NCBI GenBank assembly: GCA_025603075.1
Contig: MU626314.1
Coordinates: 51,523-115,522, forward strand
Length of the DNA: 64,000 nt
Reading direction: 5' to 3'
Origin: Neoconidiobolus thromboides FSU 785
Taxonomy: Eukaryota; Entomophthoromycota; Entomophthoromycetes; Entomophthorales; Neoconidiobolaceae
A program made the position numbers and the translations under genes. The notes under the pieces were generated by a model. That model was given only the letters and a program-made list of their open reading frames with translations, did not search any database and was not told the DNA's origin. Positions within the stretch are counted from its first letter, which is position 1. The number at the start of each line of letters is the position of its first letter. Below, one piece after another: positions 1-12,910 of the stretch.

Positions 1-2797
1 AAAACTACAAAAGGAGGTCCTAGAATTAAAGGTAACTCCTATAGGTTTTTAGTAATTTTATTTAAACGTATTATATAGACAAAAGTTGAGCTGGCTAAAG
101 CAGAAAACGATTCCATTGTATTTGATCTTAAGAGTCAAATTGAAACCAACAATTTAACTATTGCAGGATTGGAGCAGAGGTATGATTTATTGGAAATATT
201 TTATAGTTTAATTAATGAAAATATAGGATTTCCCATCTTACAGCTACGAATGATACTCTTCTAGCTCAAATTGAAAAGGCTGAGGCAAAGGTTAACACAT
301 CTTTTATTTCTGTTATGTCAGAAGAAGAGAATTTAGCCAGTTCAGAGTCAAATACTGTAAATTATGACTTAATAAAGTACTTCAAGAAAGAAAAGGAAGT
401 TGTCCTTGCTAGAATTGAAGTTCTTGGAGCTGAAAATAGTCGCATTAAAAATGAGAGAGATAACATTCGTAAAGAATTAGACCATGTTCGTAATCTATTA
501 AATAACGTATAGTCTTTATTTTTTAGTTAATTAGATAAATAATAATATTTTAGGATGCTAAGAGAGGGCAGGACATGAATCAGATTTCTCATCTTAAACA
601 GCAATTAGACGAGAAAATACTTCATTTGAAGCAATTAAACGAAAGTAATATCCATTTAAGACAAGATAATGATTCTCTTTTGAAGAAAAAGTCCAAACTT
701 GAAGTAAAGCTTATTGATACTGAAAAGCGTTCGTTATCTGTAGATGGTAACTAAATTCAAATACAAAGTTATGTATTAATTTTTTTTTATAGCTAAACTC
801 CAAGAGGTTGAAAAAACAATCGAAGAGAAGGATAAACAGATTAGTGATCTTAAAAAAGATAACGAACATTGGATAAATCGTGCACAACAAATACTTAATA
901 GTGAGGTATCTTAATTTGATTTTTATTTTCCTTCCTTAACGTTATTTAGAGAGTCGACCCTGCAGATCATCAAAAAGTTAAAGATGAGCTAGATGCTGCA
1001 AACAAAGCTTTATCAGAATCAAAACATTCATTAGAAAAGCTAGACTTAACTGTTAAGGAGCTTGAAGAGGCGAGGAATGAATTGAATTCAGTGTCTGTAG
1101 CTTTGAAAGAGGCTCAAATTTCTATAGAACAATATAAGCTGGATATCGAATCATTAAAAGCAAATAATAAAAACGAATTAACTGATCTAAAGGAAAAGCT
1201 TAATAAGCAAGCTAAAATAATGGTTGCGTATAAAAAGAAGCTCCAACAAGTTCAAGCTAATAATGCTCAGCAAGGGGGTGCTAATAATGCTCAGCAAGGA
1301 GGAACGGAAGCATCAAATAAACTTCAAGATAATTACAATGCAGCGCAACAAGAAATTTCCCAGCTTAAGCAGCAAGTTAGTTCTAGCTCTTTAGAAGTTT
1401 CAAAACTTAATCAAGAGTTAGACCAAGTCAAAAAAGAAAGAGCCGAGATCATAACCCGTATCAAGAGTGGTGAAGATTCTAATCAAAATCAAGGAAATAA
1501 TGAAAATTTAAAATCATCATTAGAGTCCAAAAATAAAGAGTTAGAAACACTAAACTCAACTATAAGAGTATTACAAGAGGACAAATCCGTCTTAGAATCT
1601 AAAGTTTCTTCGTTGGCGAATGATTCTAAGCTACTTTATGAAAGTATGCGTCTTCTTGTAATTCCAGAAGACAAGAAGAACGAAACCCCAAACAAGATCT
1701 CACAAATTATCAAACTCTATGGTAAATATAAAGTGATGGCAAACTCCCAACCTAAAGACAAGGCCCAGGGATCAACAGAAGTTAAGGGGGATAGCGTCAA
1801 AGGTAAAGCTCAGGGCACATCAGAAGTTAGGGAAGAAAACGACAAACAGGTCCAGGAGTTAGAAAAGGAAATCAGTTCTCTCAAAGAAGAGTTATCTCTA
1901 ATAAGAACTAGTTACGACAAACTGGTTACTGATAATCAACTAACTAAAGAAAGTAATCACAAGTTGGCGCATGATATTGCTAGCCTTCAAACTGTCAATG
2001 GTAACCAACTTGAAGAGATTAATAGTTTAAAGGTAGAGCTTAGTGCCAAACTTGCTGAAATTAATTCCCTTTCTCAAGAAATAGAAAAAGTCACTGAGGA
2101 GAAACGGAAGGTAGTTTCAACCTTAGAAATGCGCGGCAAGGCACTCTCAACTAAGCATGTGAATCAATCCAAGAAATTACAAGAAGAAATTTCAGAATTA
2201 AAGAATGAAGTGAGTAGATTAAATAATGAACTTAGTGGTTTTAAAGAACCAAACTCAAACCCAGTGGCCATTCCAAATCCAAACATGGAATCAAATACAT
2301 TTTCTGAGCAACTGGTGAATGAAAATATAAATGATAATGGATCAACCAACCTTCATAGGGAACAGCAATCAGAAAGTGATAATGTAGACAAAGCTTTGGA
2401 AATAAGAAGTTCTACAATACTTCCTAGCTCAACAGATGAAATAATTAATCAAAACTCAGACATCCAAAGTACTCAAACTGAAGATGCTCAAATTAGAAAT
2501 AAAAGAAAATCTCCTGTTCCAGAAAATATCCCAGCCCCCGAAAGTGAAGTATTACATTTAAACAAAAAAGTAAAAGAGGCTGAAGTTAAGGATGACTCAC
2601 TTGGAAATGATCCTCAAGCTGTATCAGAAAATAAAAATGAAGCATTAGGTAGTGAGCCTTTAGATGCCCCTGAACAAGGCACTAAGCCAGTTAATGAAAA
2701 TGAAGAAGGAGATTTGGAAGTTGAAGGACTTTCGCCTTTACCTGAGAATTTAGACCTAGGAGATTTGTCAGATAATGAGCCTAACAATGAACAATAA
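1..2797 (+). CDS. TPR/Mlp1-type nucleoporin, copy 1 (5' end outside window)
   Basis: C-terminal part of a nuclear-basket filament protein (TPR/Mlp1/Mlp2 family), which acts in mRNA export and quality control at the nuclear pore. Exons I read: 1-31, 79-179, 244-506, 554-746, 793-905, 950-2797 (TAA). The protein is almost wholly coiled coil. The segment YDLIKYFKKEKEVVLARIE matches the conserved 'RREKEI' block of TPR/Mlp1, and the block ending RAQQILNSE-RVDP also recurs in the family. The last ~200 residues are acidic and disordered, with a likely NLS (KRKSP) and the end motif LSPLPENLDLGDL. Residues encoded near 1256-1305 hold a tandem NNAQQGG repeat. Exon lengths 101, 193 and 113 nt are identical to those of the next gene, so the two are tandem duplicates. 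The family call is firm; Mlp1 versus Mlp2 cannot be decided. Confidence 0.87.
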
Positions 2798-3560
2798 ATA
2801 TTAAATGAGTTTGTTTCTTAAAAGTAAATTGATCAGATTGCTACGCAAATAAAAATATACTGTACTTAAAAATATTAAAATAGTTTATATTTATTTTACT
2901 ATTGTTAAATTTAAATCTCTATTATATCAACTTCCAGCAGCTTAACTATTTACAAAGAATAATAATAAAAAGTTGTTTTTAAGATATAAAGTTGTCAACA
3001 CATTTTAAGATTAAAAAATTTCATTTTCTATAGACGTGTTTTGGACTATTGAAATCAATATAAAATTATCAGTTTCAGCAAAAAATGCTATCAAAAATAA
3101 CAGTAACAATAAATTTTGCTTGACTTGTAAAATTATACTATAACGATATAACAAATATAATCGTGATTTTATAAATTTTTTGAACATTTTTTTGTATTTA
3201 TGTTAAACCATTAAAGATAATCTAACCTTAGGATCTTATAAGTAAAGTTTTTATACTTTTGACAGCAATCTAAGGCAACTTTTAAAGGTTAAACAAAATT
3301 AAATCCTGCTATATCATATGAAGCAAACCATTATTATACTTAAAGGACAAGCTTAAACTTATATTCTTATAAAAATAACAGGTTAAGTCTAGAGTTAATA
3401 AAGTTGCTACATTTGAGCGCTTCAGTTTAGCTATTGTTAGAACTAAGCTATGCATAGAATATTCCAAAATATTACCATGATTTGCTTGAATGTAATGCGT
3501 AATTTCTAGTTGAATTGTAAAATTAGAATAATATTAGTTTTGAATTTCTATTTTTTTAAT
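2798..3560. other. intergenic, between the two TPR copies
   Basis: AT-rich spacer. I see no ORF with coding character, no RNA gene and no copy of the short palindromic repeat. It presumably holds the 3' end of copy 1 and the promoter of copy 2. Confidence 0.6.
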
Positions 3561-6500
3561 ATGAATACAGACATACCAGAGGTCTCAATTCACACCGAAC
3601 TTGGAGTTGATGAATCTGTCATTTTAAGTTTGAGGAAGAAATGCAAGCGTGATAAAAACTTAAGGCAATTATTCACTGCCATCGAACTTTTGTTTTCAGA
3701 AGAAGGATCTTATACTAAATTTAAAAGAGAGATCATCGAACTTAATAAACAACAATTAGAAAACAATCTGAAACATTGTAAGATTATATTTATGCACTGG
3801 TAATAGCTAACTTTCTTAGCACAAACTATTAAAACTTTTGAAAATCAAATTGATAAATTAAAATCCGAAAGAGATCTATCAAAAATCAAAGAACAAGAAA
3901 ACAAGGCCAATCTAAAAGGTATAAAAATATGTCTTTTATCATCAAGTTAAATTCACTTTTATACAAATAAAGAAATTGAAGACTTAAAGGGAAAACTAAA
4001 GGATGTAACAGAAAAATTCGTTGAATTCAAAAGCCATGGAGGGAAGGAAAGTTTAATAAGCACTTTGAATTCAAAGATCTCAGAATTAGAAGCATCAAAA
4101 CGTATTAATATATTGTATATAAAAAGAAGATACTAACTAATTGATAGTGACTGTAGAATCCCGTGAAAAAATGTTATTTGAAATTAGAAAGGAAAATTGT
4201 GATCTTAATACCAAAAATAACCAATTAGAGTCAACGCTATCTATTTTGAAAGTATTTTTTTGTGCTTTGATATCTTAATCAAACTTACATCTACTTAGGG
4301 GAAAGAAAAAATCATGGATCAGAAAGTAATGTTCCATCAAGGACATTCTGATTATCTTCAAAAAGAGCTAGATAATAAAATTAATGAATTTTCTGAATAT
4401 AGGGTTCAAAAGGTATATACTTAAACTCAATTTGTAGCTAACTAAAATATTATTAGTCAACTGAAATAACCATGCTAGGCAGTCAGAATGAAATGCTCCA
4501 AAAAAATATTCGGGATTTGATGTCAGATAAGGAAATTTTAAATACTAAGGTTGAAAAATTATCAGGCCAAGTCAAAGTGGAGGAAGAAAAGATTATGGAG
4601 CTAAACAAAGCAGCTAGTGAAAATGAAACAAATTATAAAAAAGATTTGAGCGAAAATTTGCTAATGTCAGACTTTTACCAAACAAAAGCAAATAATGCTG
4701 ACGAGAGAGTTCAAACTTTAGAAGAAAAGCTAGAGAAAGCCGAAACCGCATTAAGAGAGATTAAAAGCGAGAAAGAAGATATTAAAGGTAGATATGAATT
4801 TAATGAAAAAGAGATGAAAGAAAAACTTTCAACTTTAGAAAGGCAAATCGAAGTATATGAAAACCACCATGAAGCCCTTGAGCAACTTGATCCTTCATCA
4901 GAGATTGGATCATTTAACTTGAATTTAGTAGATCCAAAATCTGGAAAGCCATACGTAAAAATGATTTCAGATTTTTATATACTCGAGAGCAAATTAAAAT
5001 CTGAAGAAGAAAATTGTTTAAAGTTAAAAGAAATGTTAGACATTTTAGTCAAAGAATATGAATTAAAAGCCTTAGATTATGAGAATGTTGAACGGTATTC
5101 TGAAGAGCTATTGATTAAGCTTGATCGAGCTTTAACCTCGGAGAAAAGAAGTACAGACCAATTGAAAGAGACATACCAGAAATATGAAGACTTAACAATG
5201 GAATGTATATATATAAAAGATAAAGTTGATAAGCTCGAAATTATTCGTCGATTTTATGAGAACCAGATTGAAGTTCTCAGTCAAAACACAAAAATTGATG
5301 AAAGCATTGGCGAACAGTATCATGCGAATACAACTTTACAGCCTGGAGATACAAACAGTAATGCTATTCGTCTATGGGGTGACAATGAAATGCAGAATGT
5401 TTTAGGAAACAATTTTAAATTGATACGCGGCGATGATGAAGTACAAGATAGAGGAACTAAGTGTGATAATAATTTGACTGAAATGGTAAAACTTTCGATT
5501 CATTATTAAAACTGATAACTAATAGTTAGGAAATACAAAATATTTTGAAAATTAACCAAGAGTTAAAAATACAAGTAGCTAATGAGACACAGCGGTAATT
5601 TACATTATAAAGCATGATTTTATCTAATTCTTTATAGCTTAAGTGATGCGCAAAAAGAAATTAGAGAACTAAAAAAAGTTGCAAATAAAGATTATGACTC
5701 CTCGATTTGTAATGACATGGATGAAAGTGAGGACGAAAATGAAAATTTACAGATGGACGAGTCTAACCCTGAATTAATTGACGTAAAATTAATATACTTT
5801 CAATTAATATAACGTATTTATATATTTAGGTTGATTTTAATAAATCAAAAAAAGCACATAATGAGAAGATAGAATTTTTAAACAAACAAATAGATAAAAT
5901 GGCTGCAGAAATTAATATAAAAACCGAAAGTATAGCACATTTGGAAGCAAGTTTATTATTCGCGGAAGGTATATATTTATTTTTAGATATAAATTGGTAT
6001 TAATATTTTAGTTCAAAACAAAACGAAAGCTAGTCAGTACGAAACTATAATCGAAGAAGCTGCTGAGTTGAAAGTTAAAGTTGATAGTTTGAAAGATGAA
6101 GTTAAAGAAAAAGATGAAAGATATTACAAAGTAACCCATTTCCCCTTTATTTATTTGTTGTTATTTACTCCTTTAGCTCAATGAAAATTTTGATAAAATT
6201 AGGACTCAAATCGCAGGAGATAAAACCATGCTTTCAGAAAGCACAATTGAAATTGAGTTGTTAAAGGTCGCTAATTTTTTCTTTATTTTTTAATATTAAA
6301 GCCCGAATAGAAAGAGAAGCATAAAACTGAAACAGACTTGATGGAATTAAATAAAGAAAATATTGCGTTTCGTGATCGTATTGTAGAGTTACAACATAAA
6401 TTGGAAACTTCCTTAAAAGATACAACTTTAGAGTTGAAACAAAAAGATGAACTAATTGATGCTCTTAAAAGAGAAAGGTAACATCATTGCAACCTTATAA

Positions 6501-9500
6501 AAACATCTAACTTTTATAAAGTGCTGAATTTAAAGGAATATCTGAAAAGTCCAAAAAAGACCTTTTATCTCAAAATGCACGACTTGAAAGAGAAATCGAT
6601 CTTTTTCAAGATCGTGTTAATTCATTGGTAAGTTTTATAAAGATTACTAGTTTGTTTATTTATTTTATGTAGAGCTTAGAAAAAACCTTGGTTGATGAAA
6701 AGCTTTTAGTTGCTGAAAGCGATTTAGCTAATCAGAAAAAGCTTATAAACTCATTAACTTTAGATAAGGAAAAAGTTGAACAGTTTATAAAATCTTTAAA
6801 GAGTACTGGATCAGTCAATGAAATTTTTTTAAGTTTACGGTATTTTTTTGTATTTTTTTGCATTTTTTATCAAATATTAACTTCAATCAAAGTAATGAAT
6901 TAGCCGAAGCTAAAGACGAGCTTAAAAGGAGTCGTCAATATCAGTTAAATTTCCAAAACATCTCGAAAGCAAGTGAAGAGGCACTTGATAAATTATCAGT
7001 TGAATTCAAGGAGTATAAATTATCTCAAGAAAATGAGTCAAATAATCGTGATCAAAGTTTTAAACAGCAATTAGAAAGTTATCAACAGCTAGAAGATCAG
7101 TTCAATAAACTAAAAAAAACACATTTGGAATGTCTTGAAAGGGAGGAAAGTCTAGCCAGTGAAATCAATAGAATAAGCTCCCAATTGACATCAAGTACAC
7201 TTGATTATCAAGAAAAGGTCAAGGAACTTGAGCTCCTTCGAGGGGAGAAAAACTCTGATTTTGATCATTACCAGAGCGAAATCCAATTAATTAATCAAAG
7301 AATTGAAGAGGAAAGGTCAAAGCATAGTCAAGAAATTAACTCAATATTGTCACTTAAAGAAAAAAATGAAGATCTAATAAAAGGAATATCAGATGCTAAG
7401 GTAAAATCTAAATATACTATTTACTTTGTTCTAATTTTTATTTAGTCACAACTTGAGATAAAGGATAGTAAACATCAAGAATTTATTGACAGTTTCAAGA
7501 AAGAGCAAGATGATCTATATAAAAAACTTCAGGAAGTAACTTTAAAGTAAGAGGCTTGAATTTTTGTAAATACATACTAATTCAATTATAGCTATAATAC
7601 ATTAATCAATATAAACGAATCACTTTTGAAACAACGTGAAAAATCAAATTTAACTATAAAAAGCGTGCATTCGCCCACTAGTTCTGCAGTAGCCACAGAT
7701 GCAAAAACGCCTGATGCTGACCAATTAAATTATGACATCATACATCATCTAAGGAGAGAAAAAGAGTTTGCTCTTGCCAAAAATGAATCCCTTGAGGCCG
7801 AAATTAATCGTATTAAAATAGAAAAATCTAATGCTTTAAGAGATTTAGAGTTAACACGTGCATCAATTAATAATGTACTTTAATATGTATACATTATACC
7901 AAATACTAACTAAAATATAGGATGGTAGCAAAGGGCAAGACTCTTCAAGGTCTTCGTCTATTAGTCAACAATTAGATGATAAAATTAAGCAAATTAATCA
8001 ATTGAATGAAAAAGAAATACACTTAAAGCTTGAAAACCAAAAACTATTGGATGACAAAACAGAATTAGGTTTGAAACTTCAAGAGTGTAAAAATCGTTGT
8101 TCTGATATATCAGGTATTTAGAATTAAAATTTTATTGACCTTTATCAACTTAATTTAATTATAGTTGAACTCCAAAAGGCCAAGCAATTATTAGAAAATA
8201 AGAATGAAAAGATCAAGAACCTTGAGCAAGATAATGAGCGTTGGATCAATCGTGCTCAGCAAATTCTTAACAGTGAGGTATTTGTCAATAGCTATATTTG
8301 TAATTTTATACTTTAACTTTTTAAAGAGGGTCGATCCATCAGAACATGAAAGGCTCAAAGAAAAACTGGAGGTTACAAACAAGGCATTAGATGATGCAGA
8401 AGGGTCTTTAAAGGGTTTGGATGATCTTAAGAAGCAACTTGAAGAATCTAAAGCTGCCCTAGATTTAAAAAACAGTGAAATTGCTGATCTTGAAAATAAA
8501 GTAGAAAGCCAAAGCAAAATGATAACAAAATATACAACTATATTGACAAGGCTTAGACAACAGAAAAAGCAACTAGGTCAAGGGATCGCTAAGCAGGAGG
8601 AACTCGAAGATTCTAATAGTCAACAGCTTCAATCCACTGACCTTGCTAATCCTGTTGATCCTGAAACGACCTTGCTCAAAAATACGGTCAATAGTCTAAA
8701 ACAAGCTAGAATTCGCGACGCACAAATACATAGGAGTCAACAAGATAAGTTGAATCAGGCCAAATCAGTGGAAATTAAAAAACTCAAAGATGATTTGGAG
8801 CAGCTCAGGAAAGAAAAGAATGAATCTGAGGCCAAACTCAAAGAATTAGAAATGAATGGACAAGCCATTGAATCATCAAAAGATACTATACTTTCATTGG
8901 AAGCTAAAATTAAAGACTTGGAATCACAAGTTTCTGCTTATGGTGCCATTGATAAAGAAAAGGCTGGAAACGAAATTGACAATAAAATTTTTGCTGATGT
9001 GATGCGCCTCTTAAATATTACCAAAGGTGGGAAGGAATCAATACCTGGTAAAATAGCATATCTGATAAAACTTTTCAATAAGTATAAAAAAGATAGTAGT
9101 AATTTAGAAAGTTCAAATGCATCCAATGATAAAATAGTAAGGGAAAATTTGTTACTTAAAGAGGAGCTTTCAAACATAAAAGCTGAACTCGAAAATATGA
9201 AAAATAGGTTCAATAACCTCCAATCAGATAAAGAAAAGTTACTAAGAGAGATAAATGATCTAAAGGCAGCCCTTGATGCTAAGATCATGGAACTGGATAC
9301 TATTATGAAGGAAAAGGAGCAGATATCAGAAAACTTGAAAGAACAAAATAAGGTAACTTACAATGATTATAAAAACCAAATCAATAGGTATGAGCAAGAA
9401 ATTTTACAGTTAAAATCCGAAATTAAAACGTTGAAATCGGATACTTTGAACGGTAAAACTAAGGATATTAACCCTCCTATCCTTCTTCAAGAGTCTGTTG

Positions 9501-9979
9501 ATTTAGAGAAACATCATGAGTCAAAGCCACAACTAAGTCAACACCAACATTTAACAAGTATACCAATTCAAAGAGGTGAATCAACCCCAGCCCAAATTTC
9601 GGATTTACCAACTAGTAGTAATACTTTTGTGCTTAGTCCAATCTTTAATAGCTCTAAGAAAAAAATGGAAAGAATCCCTGATATTGAAATAACCCAAAAT
9701 GATAACAATCAAATTGGAGATAAAAGAAAATCGCCATCCGCTGATGATAACAATACCCCTGAAATTTTCTCACGTACTAACAAAAAAACAAAGGAGGATA
9801 TTGAGCTAAACAATGATGATCAAGCAAAATTAGAAGACTCTACTGAAATTATTAATAGTGATATTGAGGATACCAATGCACCAATTAGTGAAAGTGACTC
9901 TGAAGATGTAGGGCTTTCTCCTATACCTGGAAATTTGGACTTAGATGAGCTGTTGGAGGATGAACCAACAAACACTTAG
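3561..9979 (+). CDS. TPR/Mlp1-type nucleoporin, copy 2 (complete)
   Basis: Full-length nuclear-basket coiled-coil protein. I assemble 20 exons: 3561-3777, 3820-3918, 3973-4101, 4148-4251, 4299-4412, 4457-5485, 5530-5594, 5638-5782, 5830-5968, 6012-6130, 6177-6266, 6311-6477, 6522-6627, 6673-6839, 6893-7400, 7446-7546, 7592-7874, 7921-8113, 8165-8277, 8327-9979. They total 5541 nt, exactly 1846 codons plus stop, close to yeast Mlp1 (about 1875). The start MNTDIPEVSIHTELG is the first Met after an AT-rich leader. The exon at 7592 holds YDIIHHLRREKEFALAKNE, the TPR/Mlp signature. The C-terminus is acidic, with KRKSP and ending LSPIPGNLDLDELLEDEP, like copy 1. It lies about 760 nt downstream of copy 1. 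Exon edges at 6311 and 6839/6893 are the least certain. Confidence 0.9.
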
Positions 9980-10450
9980 TTTTTAGGGGCCTTTATTAAA
10001 GCAAAGATATCCAAGTATTTTATTAAATATTTTAATTATAAAAATTATACTTTGAGTTTGAATTTTCACTTGTATAGCATTGGGACCATAAGCTTTTATT
10101 TACTAAAAAAACTAAAGTTTTAAATATGAACAATTCAATAGAAATATTGAAATGTGTTAACAATAGTAAAACAATAGTTGATAGATTAATTGCAACTTTT
10201 AAATGAAATAAAGATAGCCAAATACTATCAAAGTATTGCTTTTGATAAAAAATTTAATTCGTTAAGTTTTAAAATTAACCAAATTGAACATTCTGAAAAT
10301 AAATAATATTAACCCTATTTTCAATTTTTATAAACATTGGTTTTTAAAATAAAATTAATAATCTAATCACAAAAACCTCATTTTAAATGCTAATAAAATT
10401 TCAAAATTTCATTTAATTTAAAATACAAAGCTCCCAAAATTTACTAAAAT
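9980..10450. other. intergenic, convergent gene ends
   Basis: AT-rich spacer between the 3' ends of TPR copy 2 (+) and the WDR26/Gid7 gene (-). Nothing recognisable was seen. Confidence 0.6.
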
Positions 10451-12910
10451 TTAAGTCCATCTAAAAATAATAAATATTTATCATTGTAAATTTGAATATA
10501 ACTTACATTCTTATAGTAGCATCATCACTAGCAGAAGCAAACATATTTCCATGAGCTTTATTCCAGCATACTACATTAACCATTTTTGAGTGGCCCTTTA
10601 AAACGTGAGCTGCTTCTTCTTCATTAACAGTCCATACATAAATATTATTATCTAGTTTATATTAAATCAAGTACAAAAATAAACTATTTAAACTAACCTT
10701 CACTTCCAGAAAGAACATAATCTCCCTTTGCTCCACCAAAACAGGATCGAATAACATACCTGGTTTGAGCATGTCCAGTATATCTTTGGATTATTTTATT
10801 TTGATCTAAACTCCAAAGATTTAAAAGCTAACAAAAATATATCATATTATTTTAAATAAATTGATATCGATTTACCCCAGAATCCTTGCGGCTAAATAAA
10901 ATAAATTCTTCATCATTTGAAAGTGAAATGGAGATAGCATCTTCATCAATTACTCTAAAAATTATTAAATAATTTAAAATAGTTATCATTGCTTACTTTA
11001 TAACTTTTTTAGTTGAAAAATCAAAAATTTTAATTTGATTGTTAGATGTAACAACCATTTTTGAGCTATCTTTAGTTAGCAAAATATTTGTAACAATTAA
11101 ATCATCCCAAGTGTATTGTATAGTACCATTGACGTCCTAATAGAAAATTAATAATATGATATTTTACTAGAATAAATTCAAACCCATAGATAAGTTTTTT
11201 TATCGCCACTTGAAGTTATAAAGGAGTGCGAATTAGGGACCCAAACACATGCTGAAATTATTTTTTTATGTTTGTCAATAACTTTTAGTAATCTTCCAGA
11301 CTAAATGATTGTGTCAGTAAAAAAATAAAAATAAAGATAAAATAATAGCAATTACCCTGGCTTCCCAAACCATTGCCTTGAAATCACTCCCACATGTTAA
11401 AATATATTTATCATCAAATGACCAACAAATTAAAGAAACGGAACCTTTGTGTCCTTGTAGAGTATGAATTGTTTTACTTTCCTTTTAATATTTAGTAAAG
11501 TTCATTTCATATCTTTAAAATTACCTCTAAACTCCAAATATTAGCATAGCTATCTTTCGATGCCGAAGCTAAATACTTTCCATTATTAGAAAATTCAATA
11601 TGCCAAATCTCATCATCGTGATCATTTATAACCATCGTCTCTTGCAATGGAAATTTTTCGCTTTTAATATTTAATATTTGATATTCAATGTCTTATCTCA
11701 TAATAATAATAATAAAAGCTACCTTCCACAACGATGATCACTAAACAAAGAATCACTTGGCTCAGGATTATTATGGTAGAAACAACTTCGTCTTTGATAT
11801 CTTACTGCTTGGTTTAAAAGAGTCATTAAACGGTCCCTTGGAATCATCACTGACGCAGGAATATATTCTAGAAGAGCCTTAGTAAAGACAATGTGTTATT
11901 TGAATAATATTACGTTGAATGTCTTCAAGAAGTAAATATCTGGATTGTCCTTCGCTCCCATCCCAATCGGCTTTACTTTTAATTTTTGAGATATTTTTAC
12001 AAAAGAGAAGACTAATCAATTAGTTAAGCTTATTTTACTAATTAATATAAATACCTTGCTAAAAGATGAAGTCGATCGATATTTATTTCCAATGGAGCAA
12101 GCTCATGTTGCAATATATGTACTGCATCTGTGTATTCTCTTTTCTCTAAAAGCTCTAAAAACTTTTGCTGCCTAATATAAAACTAAAAAATAAATGACTA
12201 TATAAAGAAATAGCAATTAGTAGCATACTATGATAGCTTGAACATCATCAACTTCAACCTCTACGATCAAATTTTCCGCTTCATCCCATTGTCCATTTAA
12301 AACACAGTTTCTTATTTGTGCTATCACATCTGATTCTAACGCGATACCAGTTTCTTGTTCTAACTTTTCAGCCGATTCTCTAAATATGTTAATATAAAAT
12401 ATTAAAATAAAAATGCAATTACAAAAGTCCAGCGTTTGTGAGATATTGGTTAATCAATCTTATTATTTGATTGTTATCAAAAAGAACCAATCCTTGCTCT
12501 TCAGACTTATTTTTATCTTCCGCATCTATTCCATTTTCGTTTCCTTTCCCATTTTGGATTCCATTTGATGCTTTTTCTTCCATTTCGACAATTTCTCTTA
12601 ATCTCTTCCTATCAGGAAAACTTATATCAGTTGGTAGTGATGCGCTTGTATTTGGTGGATTATCTCTTAGTAATTGATTATTAATTAACCTAGAACGATT
12701 GAAATTTCCAACTTCTGATCTTTCTAAAGAATCTCTAATAAACCTTGTAATTTGATATTGACCCCGACTTAAATATGAATCCGACTGATTAGGGCGATCA
12801 ACTGGAGAGTGAGAAGATTCAGATGACGAAATTATATCTTCCTGACCGCGCCTATTCGACGGATCCGTATTATCTTGTTGTGAATAATTCCTCAGCTTTG
12901 AATATTTATA
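10451..12910 (-). CDS. WDR26/Gid7-like LisH-CTLH-WD40 protein (start exon unresolved)
   Basis: Homologue of WDR26/Gid7, a subunit of the GID/CTLH E3 ubiquitin ligase. The upstream exon encodes a Ser/Asn-rich disordered region, then a LisH motif around FDNNQIIRLINQYLTNAG. CTLH segments follow, then the family hallmark SVMIPRDRLMTLLNQAVRYQ and RRSCFYHNN, then a run of WD40 repeats. The final WD blade ends SASDDATIRIWT. This requires splicing from 10507 over a 46-nt intron (10461-10506) into a 10-nt terminal exon (10451-10460, stop TAA). At least nine short introns are visible. The first clear exon is open back to about 12910 but has no in-frame ATG upstream; the first ATG within it is at 12583. 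A short 5' exon upstream is therefore likely and I could not place it. Confidence 0.85.

Noticed and set aside
8191-8517. Minus-strand ORFs opposite the TPR genes (also 2164-2349, 8938-9288)
   Set aside because: Shadows of coiled-coil coding sequence on the other strand.
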